From Lonicera japonica (Eukaryota > Streptophyta > Magnoliopsida > Dipsacales > Caprifoliaceae), in assembly GCA_021464415.1 (NCBI GenBank), contig CM038463.1, positions 5,146,001 through 5,210,000 of the forward strand: a stretch of 64,000 bases of DNA, read 5' to 3'. The position numbers were made by a program, and so were the translations under genes. The notes under the pieces are model-generated. The model searched no databases. It worked only from the letters and a program-made list of their open reading frames with translations, and was not told the DNA's origin. Within the stretch, counting starts at the first letter, position 1, and every line of letters begins with the position of its first letter. Positions 1 to 11,910 of this stretch are shown piece by piece.

Positions 1-1205
1 GACAGCCCTCTGGCTTTACCTTAAATGGACGTGGCTTTATTCAAAGTAGTAATCCGCATAACTTAAGGGGACCCTTTTCGGGGCAGTCTAATTCCACTGG
101 AAGTTTAAAGCATTCAAGCGAGCTTGGTCCAACTAAAACACCGAAAGAAGAGAAAGAAGAAGTACGCTACCAAATTTGTGACAAACTACGACACACTGCC
201 CTTGAGTGTTGGCACCGTTTTAATCAAGTCTATCAACCCAATAACATAACCCAAGCTCTTGTAGCGACCTCTTTACATATATGACAAGTTAGTCAACTAC
301 TCATTTCCGGATACAGGAGCGACATCGCATATGACTTCTGACTCTGGTGAAGCTTACTTTCCTTATTCCATATAATGGAATTGATAAAGTGCTTACGGGA
401 AATGGCAACGTGTTAAATATTTCTCATATTGGATCTGCAAATATTGACTTGGGTAAAATAGATCTACAAATCGATATGTTATGGTAGTTCCTGAAATTAA
501 AAAGAACTTATTATATGTTAGTTGACGTACTTCTGACTACCCATGTGTTGAATTTTATGCGAATGGATTTTTGATAAAGGACATGAAAACCAAAGCAGTG
601 ATCGCATCAGGAAGTAGGAGTAGCGGATTGTATGTCTTAAAGCCTAGAGAAGAACTTGATTTGTTTTCAACCAGATTCCGAAGTGCAACAGATGTAGTTT
701 GGCATAAAAGGCTTGGACATCCACAAGCAAGGGTAGTAGAACTTTTGAAGAAGAATAAGCTTATATTGAGCAGTAGTAAAAATAAGGATCAATCCAAAAG
801 TAATAGTTGTCAGATGGCTAAGGCTTGTCGCCTCCCTTATATTCAATCTAATGAATTTTGCACAAAACCTTTTGGTATAGTTCACTGCGATTTATGGGGA
901 CCTTCAACAGTTACATCGTTTTAACGATTTTGTTTCCATGTAATTTTGTTGATGAGTGCACTCGATATATGTGGTTTTATCCGTTGAAGCAAAAATCGGA
1001 CTTCTTTCAGTGTTTCATTTTATTTCACAAATTCATTACTACACAGTTTGATCAAAAAATCTGAGTGTTTTAATCAAATGGTGGTGGTGAATTTGCACAT
1101 TCAAAATTTAAAAATTTCCTATCAAACCGAAGGATTCAATACCGCATCTCATGCCCGCACACGCCGGAGCAAAATGGATTAGTTGAAAGAAAACATAGAA
1201 AAATG
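1..1205 (+). pseudogene. Ty1/copia retrotransposon fragment (gag end, protease, integrase)
   Basis: Decayed piece of a copia polyprotein, read in several frames. In order: a gag zinc-knuckle region near 163-220 in which the first Cys is now Tyr (YQIC...H...C); the protease active site DTGATSHMT near 311-345; the GAG-pre-integrase motif WHKRLGHP near 700-725; an HHCC remnant whose first C-x2-C is damaged (SCQMAKAC near 810); the integrase start HCDLWGP near 885; VDECTRY near 950; GGGEF near 1085; and CPHTPEQNGLVERKH near 1150-1195. Many stops and frameshifts separate these blocks. The RT and RNase H half is missing, and similarity ends abruptly near 1205, where a different repeat begins. The 5' end lies outside the window. 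It is not functional. Confidence 0.9.
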
Positions 1206-1206
1206 C

Positions 1207-1535
1207 ACATAATATTTTTTTTTTCCAGAGTTATCCAAAGTTAAGTTTGCACTCCTTATTTTTAAAAACATTATTACTATGTATTTGTATTTATTTGACA
1301 TTATTTTAAAGTTTTATGAATGAAACATAAAAATATACTTTTTAAAAAATATAAACACATCATGCAAAACAAATTTGCATTAATTTCTTTTTATCGCAAA
1401 GTTAAGTTTGCACTTGGTCAAAGCTCTTATTCAGAATGATAATAATTTTAAGCCTTTATTTTTAAAAAATATTATTCATTATTTTTTTTGCAAAAAATAT
1501 TGTCACGCAAAACTTTTTACCTCATTTCCAGATTA
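1207..1535. repeat. Partial copy of a dispersed AT-rich repeat (partner at 28.6-29.2 kb, inverted)
   Basis: The stretch around 1321-1420 matches the reverse complement of about 28730-28855 base for base over long runs, including a shared ATAAACACATCATGCA block and repeated CAAAGTTAAG motifs. The stretch around 1450-1530 matches the reverse complement of about 28600-28680 (TATTATTC...GCAAAAAA). The copy abuts the copia fragment, so one probably inserted into or next to the other. No coding capacity is seen. Confidence 0.7.
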
Positions 1536-1671
1536 ATTTATTAGTTAGTTAGTGAAATCCACTCTCTTTATAACAATTTGTAGTTTCTTTCTAATCCCGA
1601 ACTAGGAAGATCTTTTATTTTTTGAAAGGAAGACTGGGATAATATAATTTTTTAACATAAACTAACTTTAA

Positions 1672-2201
1672 GGGTGCGTTTGATTGCAAGTATAAAATTT
1701 GCATTGAAAGAAAATAAGTTACAGGCAATTGAATTGCCTAGAATTGCGTTGCATGGAAAATGTAATGTAGTGTGTTTGATTGTCTTAATTTTCTACTCGG
1801 AAAATATTGGTTGTATCATAACATTTTTAATGTAGAAAAAATTATTGGTATTTTTTTTTACATAATTATATAGTCATGATGGATCTTGTTTAATTGATCT
1901 TGATTAGTAGATTTTAAATATTAAATTTTTATATTATTTTGAATTTTATATTTTAAGTTATAGCATTTTTAATGTAGAAATTGGTAAAAATATAGTCTCG
2001 TGAATCGTGTCCAAACATAGAAAACAAAAAACCACCTCCCCTAAATAAAATATTTTACTCAATTGCCTTGAAAATGCACATGTGTGAGATAAAAGTTGGA
2101 ACTGAATTGACTGAAAAAAAAGCCAATCAAGTACCTTACGTTGTCAAATCAAACGAAAAATATTCATTTTCCGTGGAAAAAATTGCCAATCAAACACACC
2201 C
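1672..2201. mobile_element. Tourist/PIF-Harbinger-type MITE
   Basis: A 530-bp element with terminal inverted repeats beginning GGGTGCGTTTGATTG on the left and, reverse-complemented, GGGTGTGTTTGATTGG on the right. It is flanked on both sides by TAA (1669-1671 and 2202-2204), the 3-bp duplication typical of the PIF/Harbinger superfamily. It is AT-rich and non-coding. The superfamily call rests on TIR style and duplication length. Confidence 0.8.
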
Positions 2202-2322
2202 TAAATTCCAAGTGAAAAAACTTTTAAGCCCACGTTATAAAGAGAAATGCTAAACACAACGTTTGAGAACTTCAATTTTGTATGAAAGAGTTTGTGACAT
2301 GATTTCAGCTTGTCACATTGTT

Positions 2323-2545
2323 AGTTTTCTTATTTGATTTCTCACAAAATGTTCCCCAACAATTTGTCTCAGCAAGTGTTTAATTAGTAGTAGACATATC
2401 ACTTTTGCACTATCAACAACTACCCACATAATTGATAGTTTTTTATTTGATTTCTCACAAAATGATCTCGAACTGTTTGTCTCAACAAGTGTTTAATTAA
2501 TAGTAGATATATCACCTTTGCACTACCTACATAAGCGATAGACAT
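2323..2545. repeat. 114-bp tandem duplication
   Basis: Two head-to-tail copies start at about 2323 and 2437. They share blocks such as TTTGATTTCTCACAAAATG, AAGTGTTTAATTA and ATATCAC. The second copy is slightly shortened. No coding signal is seen. Confidence 0.75.
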
Positions 2546-3168
2546 ATCACCAATCACTCATAAAACGTGAACTTGTGATCTTTCTAGAATAAAATCAGAG
2601 AGAATGTTAATAAGCTACAAGGTCATTGGACACTTTTTATGATTATGATTATTTATGTTTAAAGTTCTATAATATACTCGTTCACCCGCTAGCATAATCA
2701 GAAATTATCACATAAAAATAACATAATAGAAAGATAATACCCGAATATGGTCCAACGAGGAAATTTACAAGTTGAGTTCCGAAAGGCCAAGAAAATAAAT
2801 GGATTAGCCCAGTCCGGCCACCTAATAGTAGGTGAGGCCTCAAGAGCTGAGTACACATACTATCTTCTGAGTATAAAACATTGTGATACGTACAATTATT
2901 TATGAAACAACAAAAAATAAAATATGTCGGAAGTGAGTAAAGTTCCCAATATTTCAAAACAACAATTATATATAATGAATATTAAAACAGCAGAAACTTA
3001 ATAAAATAAACCAAAATGAAAAAAATTCAATTGTCTACAAACTAAATAAACCATATATATATAATAAGTTCCTAATAAATAAAATTCTAATTAAACAATG
3101 GGAATGACTATTGTTCAATTTAGTTATTGCATTAATGATAATATCAACAACTAGTTAATAGAGCCATC

Positions 3169-5005
3169 CTAGGAACCAATGCCGGCCGAGATCCAACATC
3201 CAACGACCATCAAGCAAAACCATCTAAGCTTACTTGTAAGCAGCAACTCGGACAAGAGGAAGTTTGAGCCACTGTGATGGGGGGGTGGAGAATTTGGTGC
3301 AAAAGGCGACGGGGATAGATCAGAAGGAATATCAGCTGTTGGAGAAACAGCCGGAGTTGTAACTGACGGAGATGGCAAGGGAACATTCGTTGTTGCAGCT
3401 GGAGCTGGAGGAGTTGAAGCTGGAGCTGGAGCTGGAGCTGGAGTTGGTGCAAGAGGAGCTGCAGACGGGGCCACAGGTGCTGGAGTAGGAGCTAATGGAG
3501 ATGGCATTGGTGAAGGTGACGGAGACCATGATGATGATGGAACATATGGTGTTGGAGTTGGAGCCAAAATAGGAGCTGGAGTAGGAGCCAAAGTAGGAGC
3601 TGGAGTCAGAGTTATTGGAGATGGCAATGGTGATAGTACGCGAGGCGCTGGAGCTGGAGCTGGAGCCTGATGCGGGGCCCAAGAAGGAACTGGAGTCGGT
3701 GCCACGGGTCGAGGTCCAACGACTCTGATGTCAACCTTTTGTCCAGCTTTGCAGTGGCCTGGGAGGCTGCAAATGAAGAAAAAGTGGCTAGGCTTACTGG
3801 CAGCAAAGGAGTCGTTGCCGGTGGCGTAGACGGCATGAGGAGATGTGGCGTTGCACGCATGGAAGTTTTTGTGAGTCACTCTTACCACGTTTTGCAATTG
3901 CTTGTTGTACTCAAAAACTAAACACAAATCAAGAGTCACATTAATAAGAATTTGCAATAATTTATAGATTTTGGCAACAATGTCATTTACGACAGTAGTT
4001 AAAACATTTTTTTAAAATATTCCCTATATACGCATATGCATCAAATGTGCCAAATTCCTAGTTTATATCAGAATTCGCCCTTGACTAATAATTTAACCGC
4101 TTGACCTACAAGACACTTTACATGACTATTTAGTATAGAACTCGACAATACACCAACTAGATATATGAAATACAATAGAAAGTAATTTAGTACTCAAAAA
4201 TGGTTAAGCATAGCATGGGCCAAATATGTGAACAAATTATGTTAAAGATAATTTGTTATGGTAGCAGAAGAGGATGCAATGATACAACTCAATAATATTA
4301 GTAAATCAAGGAGCTAGCTAGGTCTACGATTATATATATATGCATGTATATTAAACTTAATCTCCGGTAATTTTATATTATATTATATCATAAATAAATA
4401 CAAACGGAGTTTTTTCATGAGAAACAAAATTTCAGTGAATAGAGTACGTAGGCATATTGAGTAAGATAGAGTCCTATTGCTTCAATTCTTGAATCGTACG
4501 TTCGTAAAATCTTAATTTTTTATTCATTTAAGATATTCTATGGTCTGGTTATACAAGATTTTCAGAAAAGAAGCATTACATGCATCCATATATATATATA
4601 TAAGAACCAGCAAAAGAGATTTCCTAAAATCTGACATTCTGTGTAAACAAACTCTGCATATATATATATATATATATATTTAAACAAACTGAAAAAAAAA
4701 ATATTTAAAATAAAATTGGACACAAACTCTGTGTGTAAACAAACTCTGCACATATATTTAAAATAAAATTGGACACACATCGCATGTAAAAAACTAAAAA
4801 AAAAATGAAAATAAGAACGTAGATACATACCAATGGTGTCACCCACATAGAAATTCTTGGTAGAGGACCAAGTCTTGTAATCAACATGGCCAGTATTAGT
4901 CCAACCAGCAGAATCACCAACATTGTATACAGTCCCCATTGACACGCCAACCAAAGCAAAAAACAATGCGAATAGGAACATTATTGTTTTCTTAGCAAAA
5001 CCCAT
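3169..5005 (-). CDS. Phytocyanin (plastocyanin-like) with arabinogalactan tail, likely GPI-anchored
   Basis: Two exons, 5005-4831 and 3917-3169, with one 913-bp GT-AG intron, give a 307-residue product. This is the usual phytocyanin layout with an intron early in the domain. Residues 1-24 are a signal peptide, about 25-125 a cupredoxin domain, 126-270 a Pro/Ala/Ser-rich stretch full of Ala-Pro repeats (arabinogalactan glycomodules), and the C-terminus is hydrophobic, as in GPI signals. Of the type-1 copper ligands, Cys108, His113 and the axial Gln118 (stellacyanin style) are present. The first ligand position, usually His before N-V-x-x-V, is Gln67. Cys80 and Cys114 would form the conserved disulfide. 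By family knowledge it is an extracellular or plasma-membrane protein. With the first His missing, copper binding is doubtful, as in early nodulin-like proteins. A long TATATA tract lies about 75 bp upstream of the start codon. Confidence 0.9.
4563..4830. repeat. Low-complexity TA tracts and short repeats in the phytocyanin intron
   Basis: The intron holds several ATATAT tracts and a roughly 70-80-bp near-repeat around 4640-4790 (AAACAAACTCTGCA and AAAATTGGACACA each occur twice). It is non-coding. Part of it can be read as an open frame only because it extends exon 1 past the splice donor. Confidence 0.5.
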
Positions 5006-5099
5006 GAAATAGAAAATTAGGGCACAGAAGGGATCGATATATAGAGAATAATTTAGTGAACAGTTGAGGATATATACATATATATAGAGAGAGAAAGGC

Positions 5100-6271
5100 A
5101 GTGCTAAAAGTGATGTTTATGGAAACAACTATAAAGACGGATAGTAGTAGGGTGACTACCCTAATTTATGATTTTTGTTACCTTAAATTTTGTACCAATT
5201 TGGCATATTTATACCAAGATTCTTCATCATTGAGCTGGACGGTTCAATTTTGGTGCCACGATTGTTTCATATATATATATATATATATATATTTCTTGTG
5301 CACAATTAATCTCGTCTTCACCTTACCTAGCTTACTTAAAATTGAGAAAACACTATTGGAAAGTTTTTGTTTTTAGTTGTTTTTATTTGAATTAATTTTT
5401 TGTTTTCTTGGAAATGACTTGTTTTAACATAATTTTTTTTCTTTCTCAAAGGATTTAAAATACATCTTCTAGCTAAGGTTTTTGTTTTCCATAATAGAAA
5501 ACTTCCAAAATTTGATTCTTTCCTTATGTAAATGAAGGAAATATATGCATCCTTCGTGAAGTGGAGCATAATAAGAAAAATAATAATAACGTACTATTGT
5601 AAATTACATTTACATTAATTCCATAAGCTTGGCTTAATTTAGGCATGCAAATGACTTATTCATGCTAAGTTCTTAAAATATTCTCAACTTATAGATTTCC
5701 TAAGTTGAGGTGTTAATTTCTGGAGCTGAAATAGCTTCGTTGGTATTACGATCTTCATTTAATTATACATAAATTGATTTTTTTTAATTCATTTGCAATG
5801 CATATATCATAGTCTTTTAAAGATATTTTTATGTCTATTTAGTAATATACTACTATTGATCAAAAAGTCTGAAATCAAATTTCTCCAATTGTAATATTAT
5901 GTATACTATTCTATTTTTGAAAATATAGTTAATTTGGCTTGGTAATGTGTTGTGGCATCTATTTAATTCTTGTAATACATGTAAGATAGAAAATTTAAAA
6001 AATAATTTCAACTTATAAAAATGGTGATATAAATTTTTAATATAACTCACTAATCATATCACAAAGGGACGCATACAGATACTCTAATTCAAAAGAGTTT
6101 ATGCAACCTCAAAATTGAAAATTGGATGCTTTAACCTTTGAGCCAATAATATATCATGTTTTATTTTTTAAATTACATTAATACGTAAATAAAAATAATA
6201 CGTGTGTATATATATATATATTGCATGTGTGTGAATTTATAATATAAAAAGAGCAGAGACCCTACCTCCAC

Positions 6272-6275
<4 letters not shown>
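5100..6275. other. Intergenic AT-rich DNA between the phytocyanin and RRF genes
   Basis: No gene is seen. It contains the divergent upstream regions of both neighbours, a (TA)n tract at about 5270-5291, a fragment of a dispersed MITE family near 5950-6055, and another TA tract near 6207-6221. Just beyond, a poly-A run of nearly 30 bases lies at about 6276-6304. Confidence 0.6.
5950..6055. repeat. Fragment of a dispersed MITE family (relatives at 43.1-43.8 and 48.2-48.6 kb)
   Basis: The stretch CATCTATTTAATT...CATGTAAGATAGAAAATTT...GGTGATATAAATTTTT aligns with 48455-48530 in the same orientation. No ends are recognisable in this copy. Confidence 0.5.
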
Positions 6276-6306
<31 letters not shown>

Positions 6307-6503
6307 AGCAGAGACCGGAGCAGAGATGGCCCAAACCCAAAGGGGACATATATTTTGCTCTTATCCACAGAACAGAAGACGATTATATCACATACTTTCA
6401 ACATACAGGCTGTGGCCGAAGAATAGTAAACACTTCTCCGTCTAATTCAATTCCAACAAAATCCCACTCTCTGTCTCGATATATATAAGCACACGCAAAT
6501 TCC

Positions 6504-9500
6504 ATGGCTATGGCCCTCTCGCCTGCAACTCCTGTACGGCATATCACAACCAACAAGCTAAACCCTCCCAAAGCCCTCCTCTCTCTCCAAGGTCCGTTCA
6601 TTTCTATTTCAATTCTCCGTGCTCAGTAAAACAAATTTAATAAATTAATCTTGTTAGTCATTATGTTACTTTCATCAATGATTATTTTCTTGCTCTTTTT
6701 TTCATTTCAAACTGTATTTTGTTCTACCAATGTATTAGTACAGGGCATCCTTGTATTGTAATGACACCACTAGTAACTCAGGGTTTGCCTGTCTCGTTCG
6801 TTTTTTTTTTTTTTTTGACTATCTGAATGCTGAATGAACCTCTAAAAATATGTTTGATTTTATTTGACTCGTAATGCTGGATACATGATGATATGTGGTA
6901 ATGAATGAATAGAGTAAGGACACCCTTGGAATAAAATTTCATGAAACTGAAATTAAACACTCAGCACATGTCTTGCCTCTCAATGCCAAAGTGGCAAGAA
7001 AACAAACACTATTTCTACCTCCTAATGCTGAATAGACTTCCATTTGGCATTAGATAATCTCATGACCAATTGTTTTGCTCTCTTCTGGATTTAGGTTAAT
7101 CTGTTGTATTGCATTGATTCAAAATTTTGACAGATTCGTTCCATAGAGGATCCAGTTCAGTGCAATGCAATTTGACATCTGGTTATGCGTCTTCTTTGAG
7201 TGCTTCTGCGAGTTATGGAACAGGGAGATTCATCCAAAAATATGTTGTTGTGAAGCAATTGTCACAAAAGAGGCAAGTGAATTGGCATGAATTTATGTTC
7301 TTTTCAAGCCACTTTTATTGTATTGTTTGGTTGGGTTGAAATCTAGTAGTGGTGTGTTGATTTCTTTTTATTTTTTTTACTTTATGATTCGTGATTGTTG
7401 ATTATGAATGTAGTTGTTGTTTTTGTGACTGTTCTTCAGAACAGGAATTTTGAAGTGTGCAACTATTGAAGAAATTGAAGCTGAGAAATCTTCTATTGAA
7501 AAGAGCGTTGTAAGTGTGTAATGAGGTGTATGTGGTTACTGGTTATTGATAGAAAAGTTTATTCTTGTTGCCTGTTAACATGGTGGTAACTGGCAATGCC
7601 CCTTGTTAATCATGCTCTTGGGTTTTGTTTTTGCTTTTAACAGAGAGAAAAGATGGAAAAGACTATTGAAAATGTTCGATCGAATTTTAATTCAATAAGG
7701 ACCGGGAGATCAAATCCAGCAATGCTTGACAGAATTGAGGTACGGATCCATGTCCATGCTACTTTATTTTTTTGTGATCTTTCAACTTTTGCTCTGCTAG
7801 TTTATTTAGAATGTGGCACTGTCTGCCTTGATTGTTTGATCTCAAACTATATGCAGTCTTGTTTTTCCTTGTGGCTCGTATTGTAAACGGTATAACTCAG
7901 ATGGTTTCTGAACACTAAAAAGAATCAGAAGTAATTTTTGATGTTCATATGTACTCGTAATCTAATTTATGATAGATTCATTTCATTTTTATCCTGTTTC
8001 TTTATGGACTTCTTTGTGGCCAACTGAATCTTCTAACTATAAAGTCTATAATCATTTATCTCAAACAGAATTGTGGTTGTTCAAGATGAAACAAACAAGA
8101 AATGTGATTTATTGAGAATCTGGAGCACCTCATGCTCACTAATTTTTATATTGAAATTTGACTAGTTTTTTTGATAACCATGGGCCCCACTAATCCCATG
8201 AGGCCTTGGTCACTCGACCGGGAGATGCCCCCAGTAGCCCAAGAAAGGTTTCATGTAGCGGGAAATCGAACCTAAGACCGTGTGCCTACCCACACAGCCC
8301 CAAAGAAATTTTATTCAAATAGGAAAAAAGAAATTACATCTTAGAAACCCTCACACTCATCAACCCAGCCCTATCAATCTGAACAATACCAACAAAGTTT
8401 CCTAGGCAACCTTTCATGCTGAACAACAATAGACTTTCGCTGTTTAAATCCCCAATTAGCTAAAAAATCAGCAGCCCTATTATTCTCCCTGTATGCGTGA
8501 GCAATGCTGTAATCTTTCTGTCTCAGAATATCATCAGTCTAACCTCATAGGTAATGGCTCAGGGGAAAGTAATCTGACCAGCAATGGCTTGCTTCAGCAT
8601 TAAAGAATCCACTTCTATATCTATATGATCAACACCCCTCTCTTGACACATCTTCAGCCTCTGTAACAATGCTTTGGCTTCAAATATGGAGTTAGTTGTA
8701 TCAGTATAAAATTCAGCATGAACAAAAATGACTTGACCAGTATCATTACTAACAATACCCCTGCCCCCACCATTCCCAGGGTTTCCCTTACAACATCCAT
8801 CCGAATTCAACTCAACTCTTCCCCTTTTAGGGTGACTCCATTGAGTTATATAATCCATGGCTTTGTGTGCAGATCAGGAATCTCCACCATTAATTGCTAC
8901 AGAATTTTAACATCTTCAAATTTCCTCTTCTGCAGTAATAAGCCACCAGATACAGTTGCTTTAATTGATTCCTTTATCCGAATTTGACTGATTGATTGAC
9001 ATTTTGGTATGCATTAAGCTGCAAGAGCATCTCTTAAACTCACCAGTTTTATTATGGTTGTTAATAATGGCAGGCATCTTCATTTCTCTTAGAATTAAAT
9101 CTCTCTCTCTCTCTCTGTATATACACACAGGTGGAGTACTATGGTACGCCGGTCAACTTGAAGACCATAGCTCAAATCAGTACTCCTGATGCAAGTTCTC
9201 TCCTGGTGCAACCTTATGACAAATCCAGGTAGAAATCATTGAACATTAGTATCAAATATGTAAATTGGATTTGTTAGGATACAGATTGTTCTAAGCTTTG
9301 CAATCTTTATGGCTTACACAAACTTTGTTAGGACCGATTCTTCTACAGATTTCATTTTACAGTACCAAAGAGAATCATCAGTTATTGCATTAGTGATTTA
9401 TTCTTTTGTCTTATTGACTGACTTCTATGAAGCAATAAAGAGAATTTTGCGAGAAGATCTATTTTGAGCTACAGATTATTAATATTTATCTTTGGAGAAT

Positions 9501-9739
9501 TTCCCACGTAGTTATACATGTAGTTTGCCCAATCCATTTTACTTAAGCTACTTAAATATTTTATTTTTCCAGCTTAAAGACTATAGAGAAGGCCATTGTC
9601 AGCTCTAATCTTGGTTTGACTGCAAACAATGATGGAGATGTGATTCGATTGTCTGTCCCTCAGCTTACTTCTGATAGGAGAAAGGTATTATTTGATATTT
9701 ATCAATGTATGATTTTAATAGAAAGCTGTTGACACCCCA

Positions 9740-9773
<34 letters not shown>

Positions 9774-10409
9774 ACAAAAAAAATAATCTTTTTTAGATAT
9801 GTATTTTTCAATTTTTGTTGCCAAGTTTGTGTTTAGGTGGAAGATCATGTCACACACAGTATTAGTTCCGTGGCTGATAATTAAATCAATTTTTGCATTC
9901 CCTAGAATGTGCTTAAAAAAATATCTTGACGTGGATGTTCTGTCCCCTTTGTTGCAGGAATTAATAAAAGTTGTGTCTAAACAAGCTGAGGAAGGGAAGG
10001 TATATAATTCTATGTAAAGGGTCACACGAAAATGATTGCTTTATTTGTTTTGGGTTTTTGGTGGGTGGGGCAACTCGTGGTTGGGAAAGATGTGTGCTAC
10101 TTCATTCTTTTTGCCTTTTCACTATAGAGAGGTGTGCTTACTAGATGTGTGTGCATTGGAGCATGACACAGAAAACAAGTTGCTTACTCGATCGTAATAA
10201 GTAAAAGTTTGTTACAGGACTACGTAGAGTCTGTAAAAATCTAAAATCCAGCTGCTAGTTCAGTTAGACAACTTGTTGCATGTGCTATGTTTGAAAGCAA
10301 TACAAAGGATAAATGTGCATCACACATCCGCTGAAAAATCTTTAAATTGTAATGAGACTGTGCTTAGGAAATAGGAATAGCGAAAAATAGGGAGAGGGGG
10401 TGTGTGTGT

Positions 10410-10487
<78 letters not shown>

Positions 10488-11085
10488 TTTGTTCTGTCTT
10501 TGCTTGCACTGCATTCTGAACTTGCACATTTGTAGGTAGCAGTGAGGAACATAAGAAGAGATGCCATAAAATCCTACGAAAAACTTCAAAAGGTTTGACT
10601 TTGACCACGTATCACCCTTCATTTCTCAGATATCCTCTGATCTCTGTTAAGAATATTATTATGATTACTGCTACATTCTGCAGGAGAAAAAGCTATCAGA
10701 AGATAACGTGAAGGACTTGTCGAGTGACTTGCAAGTATGTAAACTTGATTGATTACTTCTGCTAAATCCATTATCTTGGGGTGTCTTTGGACTGTGATTA
10801 AAATTTAGGGAACAATGTTCTTTTTTGCTTTAAAAACTAATAATGGAACTTAGAATAAAACATTTGTTTAATCGCAGAAAGTTACAGATGAGTACATTAA
10901 GAAGGTTGATGCCGTCTACAAACAAAAAGAGAAGGTAATGTTGATATTGAGAGAGCTTTTCATGAGTCCTTTATGGCTAATTTGGTTCCGAATTCATTAA
11001 AATATTTAATATTTGAGTTAAAAAACAATTAAAGTTACTCACTTGCATTGCTCTTCTTGTGCTTCAGGAGCTGATGACAGTTTGA
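6504..11085 (+). CDS. RRF: Ribosome recycling factor, chloroplastic
   Basis: Eleven exons: 6504-6591, 7134-7272, 7440-7509, 7644-7739, 9131-9228, 9573-9684, 9958-9999, 10536-10592, 10684-10734, 10878-10934 and 11068-11085. They sum to 828 nt and 275 residues. The first ~85 residues are Ser/Thr-rich and look like a plastid transit peptide. The rest matches the ~185-residue bacterial RRF length and carries the family core ([19 protein letters not shown] and [12 protein letters not shown]), a helical bundle with an inserted beta domain. RRF works with EF-G to split post-termination ribosomes, here in the plastid stroma. The reading frame is kept at every junction. Intron 2 has a GC donor (AG|GCAAGTG at 7273) in place of GT. 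Intron 4 carries an antisense LINE-type RNase H fragment and a SINE. Introns 6 and 7 contain long C and G runs. The gene is convergent with the fatty-acid-binding protein gene. The ATG at 6504 has a second in-frame ATG two codons on. Confidence 0.95.
8165..8305 (-). mobile_element. tRNA-derived SINE remnant in RRF intron 4
   Basis: On the minus strand a box-A-like stretch (TGTGTGGGTAGGC) is followed by a good polymerase III box B (GGTTCGATTTCC near 8260-8271). Next comes a body ending GGGATTAGTGGGG, reminiscent of plant Au-type SINEs, and a short A run. The body resembles Au SINEs as I remember them. The exact family is an inference. Confidence 0.55.
8330..8990 (-). pseudogene. RNase H-like (RVT_3) domain fragment of a LINE-type element
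   Basis: Antisense to the RRF gene and wholly inside its intron 4. The frame from 8858 down reads a plant non-LTR-type RNase [12 protein letters not shown] (first Asp), EAKALLQRL (Glu), EVDSLMLKQ (Asp). After a stop it continues with [18 protein letters not shown], the C-terminal His/Asp motif. So the D-E-D-D set is recognisable although the frame is interrupted near 8558. Upstream protein parts are missing. AATAAA lies just past the 3' end. It is probably a 5'-truncated insertion. Confidence 0.75.
9742..9771. repeat. Poly-C run in RRF intron 6
   Basis: About 30 uninterrupted C bases within the intron. The exact length may be unreliable in sequencing. Confidence 0.9.
10401..10485. repeat. 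(TG)n then poly-G run in RRF intron 7
   Basis: Short TG repeats lead into about 75 G bases with one T at 10444. The run ends about 50 bp before exon 8. On the minus strand it creates spurious proline-rich open frames. Confidence 0.9.
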
Positions 11086-11910
11086 GTGAATTTTGTAAAT
11101 TTGGGGAGCTGCAGCCTCTACAATGTCAACCTCAAAAACAGTCCCCCTCGCAGTTGTTATTTGTAGTTGGATCGAACATTTACATATGTATGTTTTTTGT
11201 TTGAAAAAGTTAACGAGCAAATGTAGTTTTGTGTGTATCCTTTTAGATGGTGGAGGGGATCATTGTGCCTTCTGGAGTTTGATTGATCATTTCCAGCATC
11301 TCGTACACACTGCTAAAATTTTCATGGAGGTTAACTATTTGTCTCAACGTAATTTCTTCCTTGCAATTTAATAAATCATTATGTTGAGTTCTGCGTTTTC
11401 CAAGGATACAATAATCTTAGTAATCAATGGCTGGGACAAAAATGTGAACCCAGAAGGATCTTTGGCATGTAAGATATATTTATTACAGCAAGATTAGAAA
11501 GTGCAACTCTCAATTTACAACAGAGAGAATAAGAGAGACCATGTGCTATAACTGAAAGCCAAAGGGCCTTTGATATGTTAGTCCTCACATTTGTTTTCTC
11601 AGTTTGACTTTATTCTATATACATGCCTCGGAAAAAATTAAGTAAAATAAGTGATTAAATGGTAAAAAGAAAGAAAATGCAAAAAAAGCAGAAGCAGAAA
11701 CCAATATCTTTCTCCATCAAAGATATCTCACAATTCACAGATGAGTGAAAATTATATATTAGTAATCATGGGTTTCACAAAAGATAAGTTTCTTAGATTA
11801 AACTAGAAATGGAATTCTACTTGTTGGCACATTAACTCATCAACCCACACAAACATTCAAATGGCATGAGAAACTAGTGTGTTTCCACAAATTCGCAATC
11901 ACTAGAAAAA
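11086..11910. other. Shared 3' region between the convergent RRF and FAP genes
   Basis: No gene is seen in this 825-bp gap. It should hold both 3' UTRs. AATAAATCATTA at about 11370 is a plausible polyadenylation signal for the plus-strand gene, and TTTATT near 11608 is one for the minus-strand gene. Confidence 0.5.

Noticed and set aside
1..1205. Active copia element
   Set aside because: There are multiple frameshifts, altered zinc-knuckle and HHCC cysteines, and no RT or RNase H.
3210..3921. Several long overlapping open frames on both strands opposite the phytocyanin tail
   Set aside because: They are shadows of the Ala-Pro repeat region. Only the frame continuing the cupredoxin domain is coding.
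4562..5005. 147-codon single-exon ORF instead of spliced phytocyanin exon 1
   Set aside because: It runs through a clear GT donor at 4830 into AT-rich intron. The spliced form restores the cupredoxin domain in frame.
10320..10622. Proline-rich open frames on the minus strand
   Set aside because: Produced by the poly-G run inside RRF intron 7.
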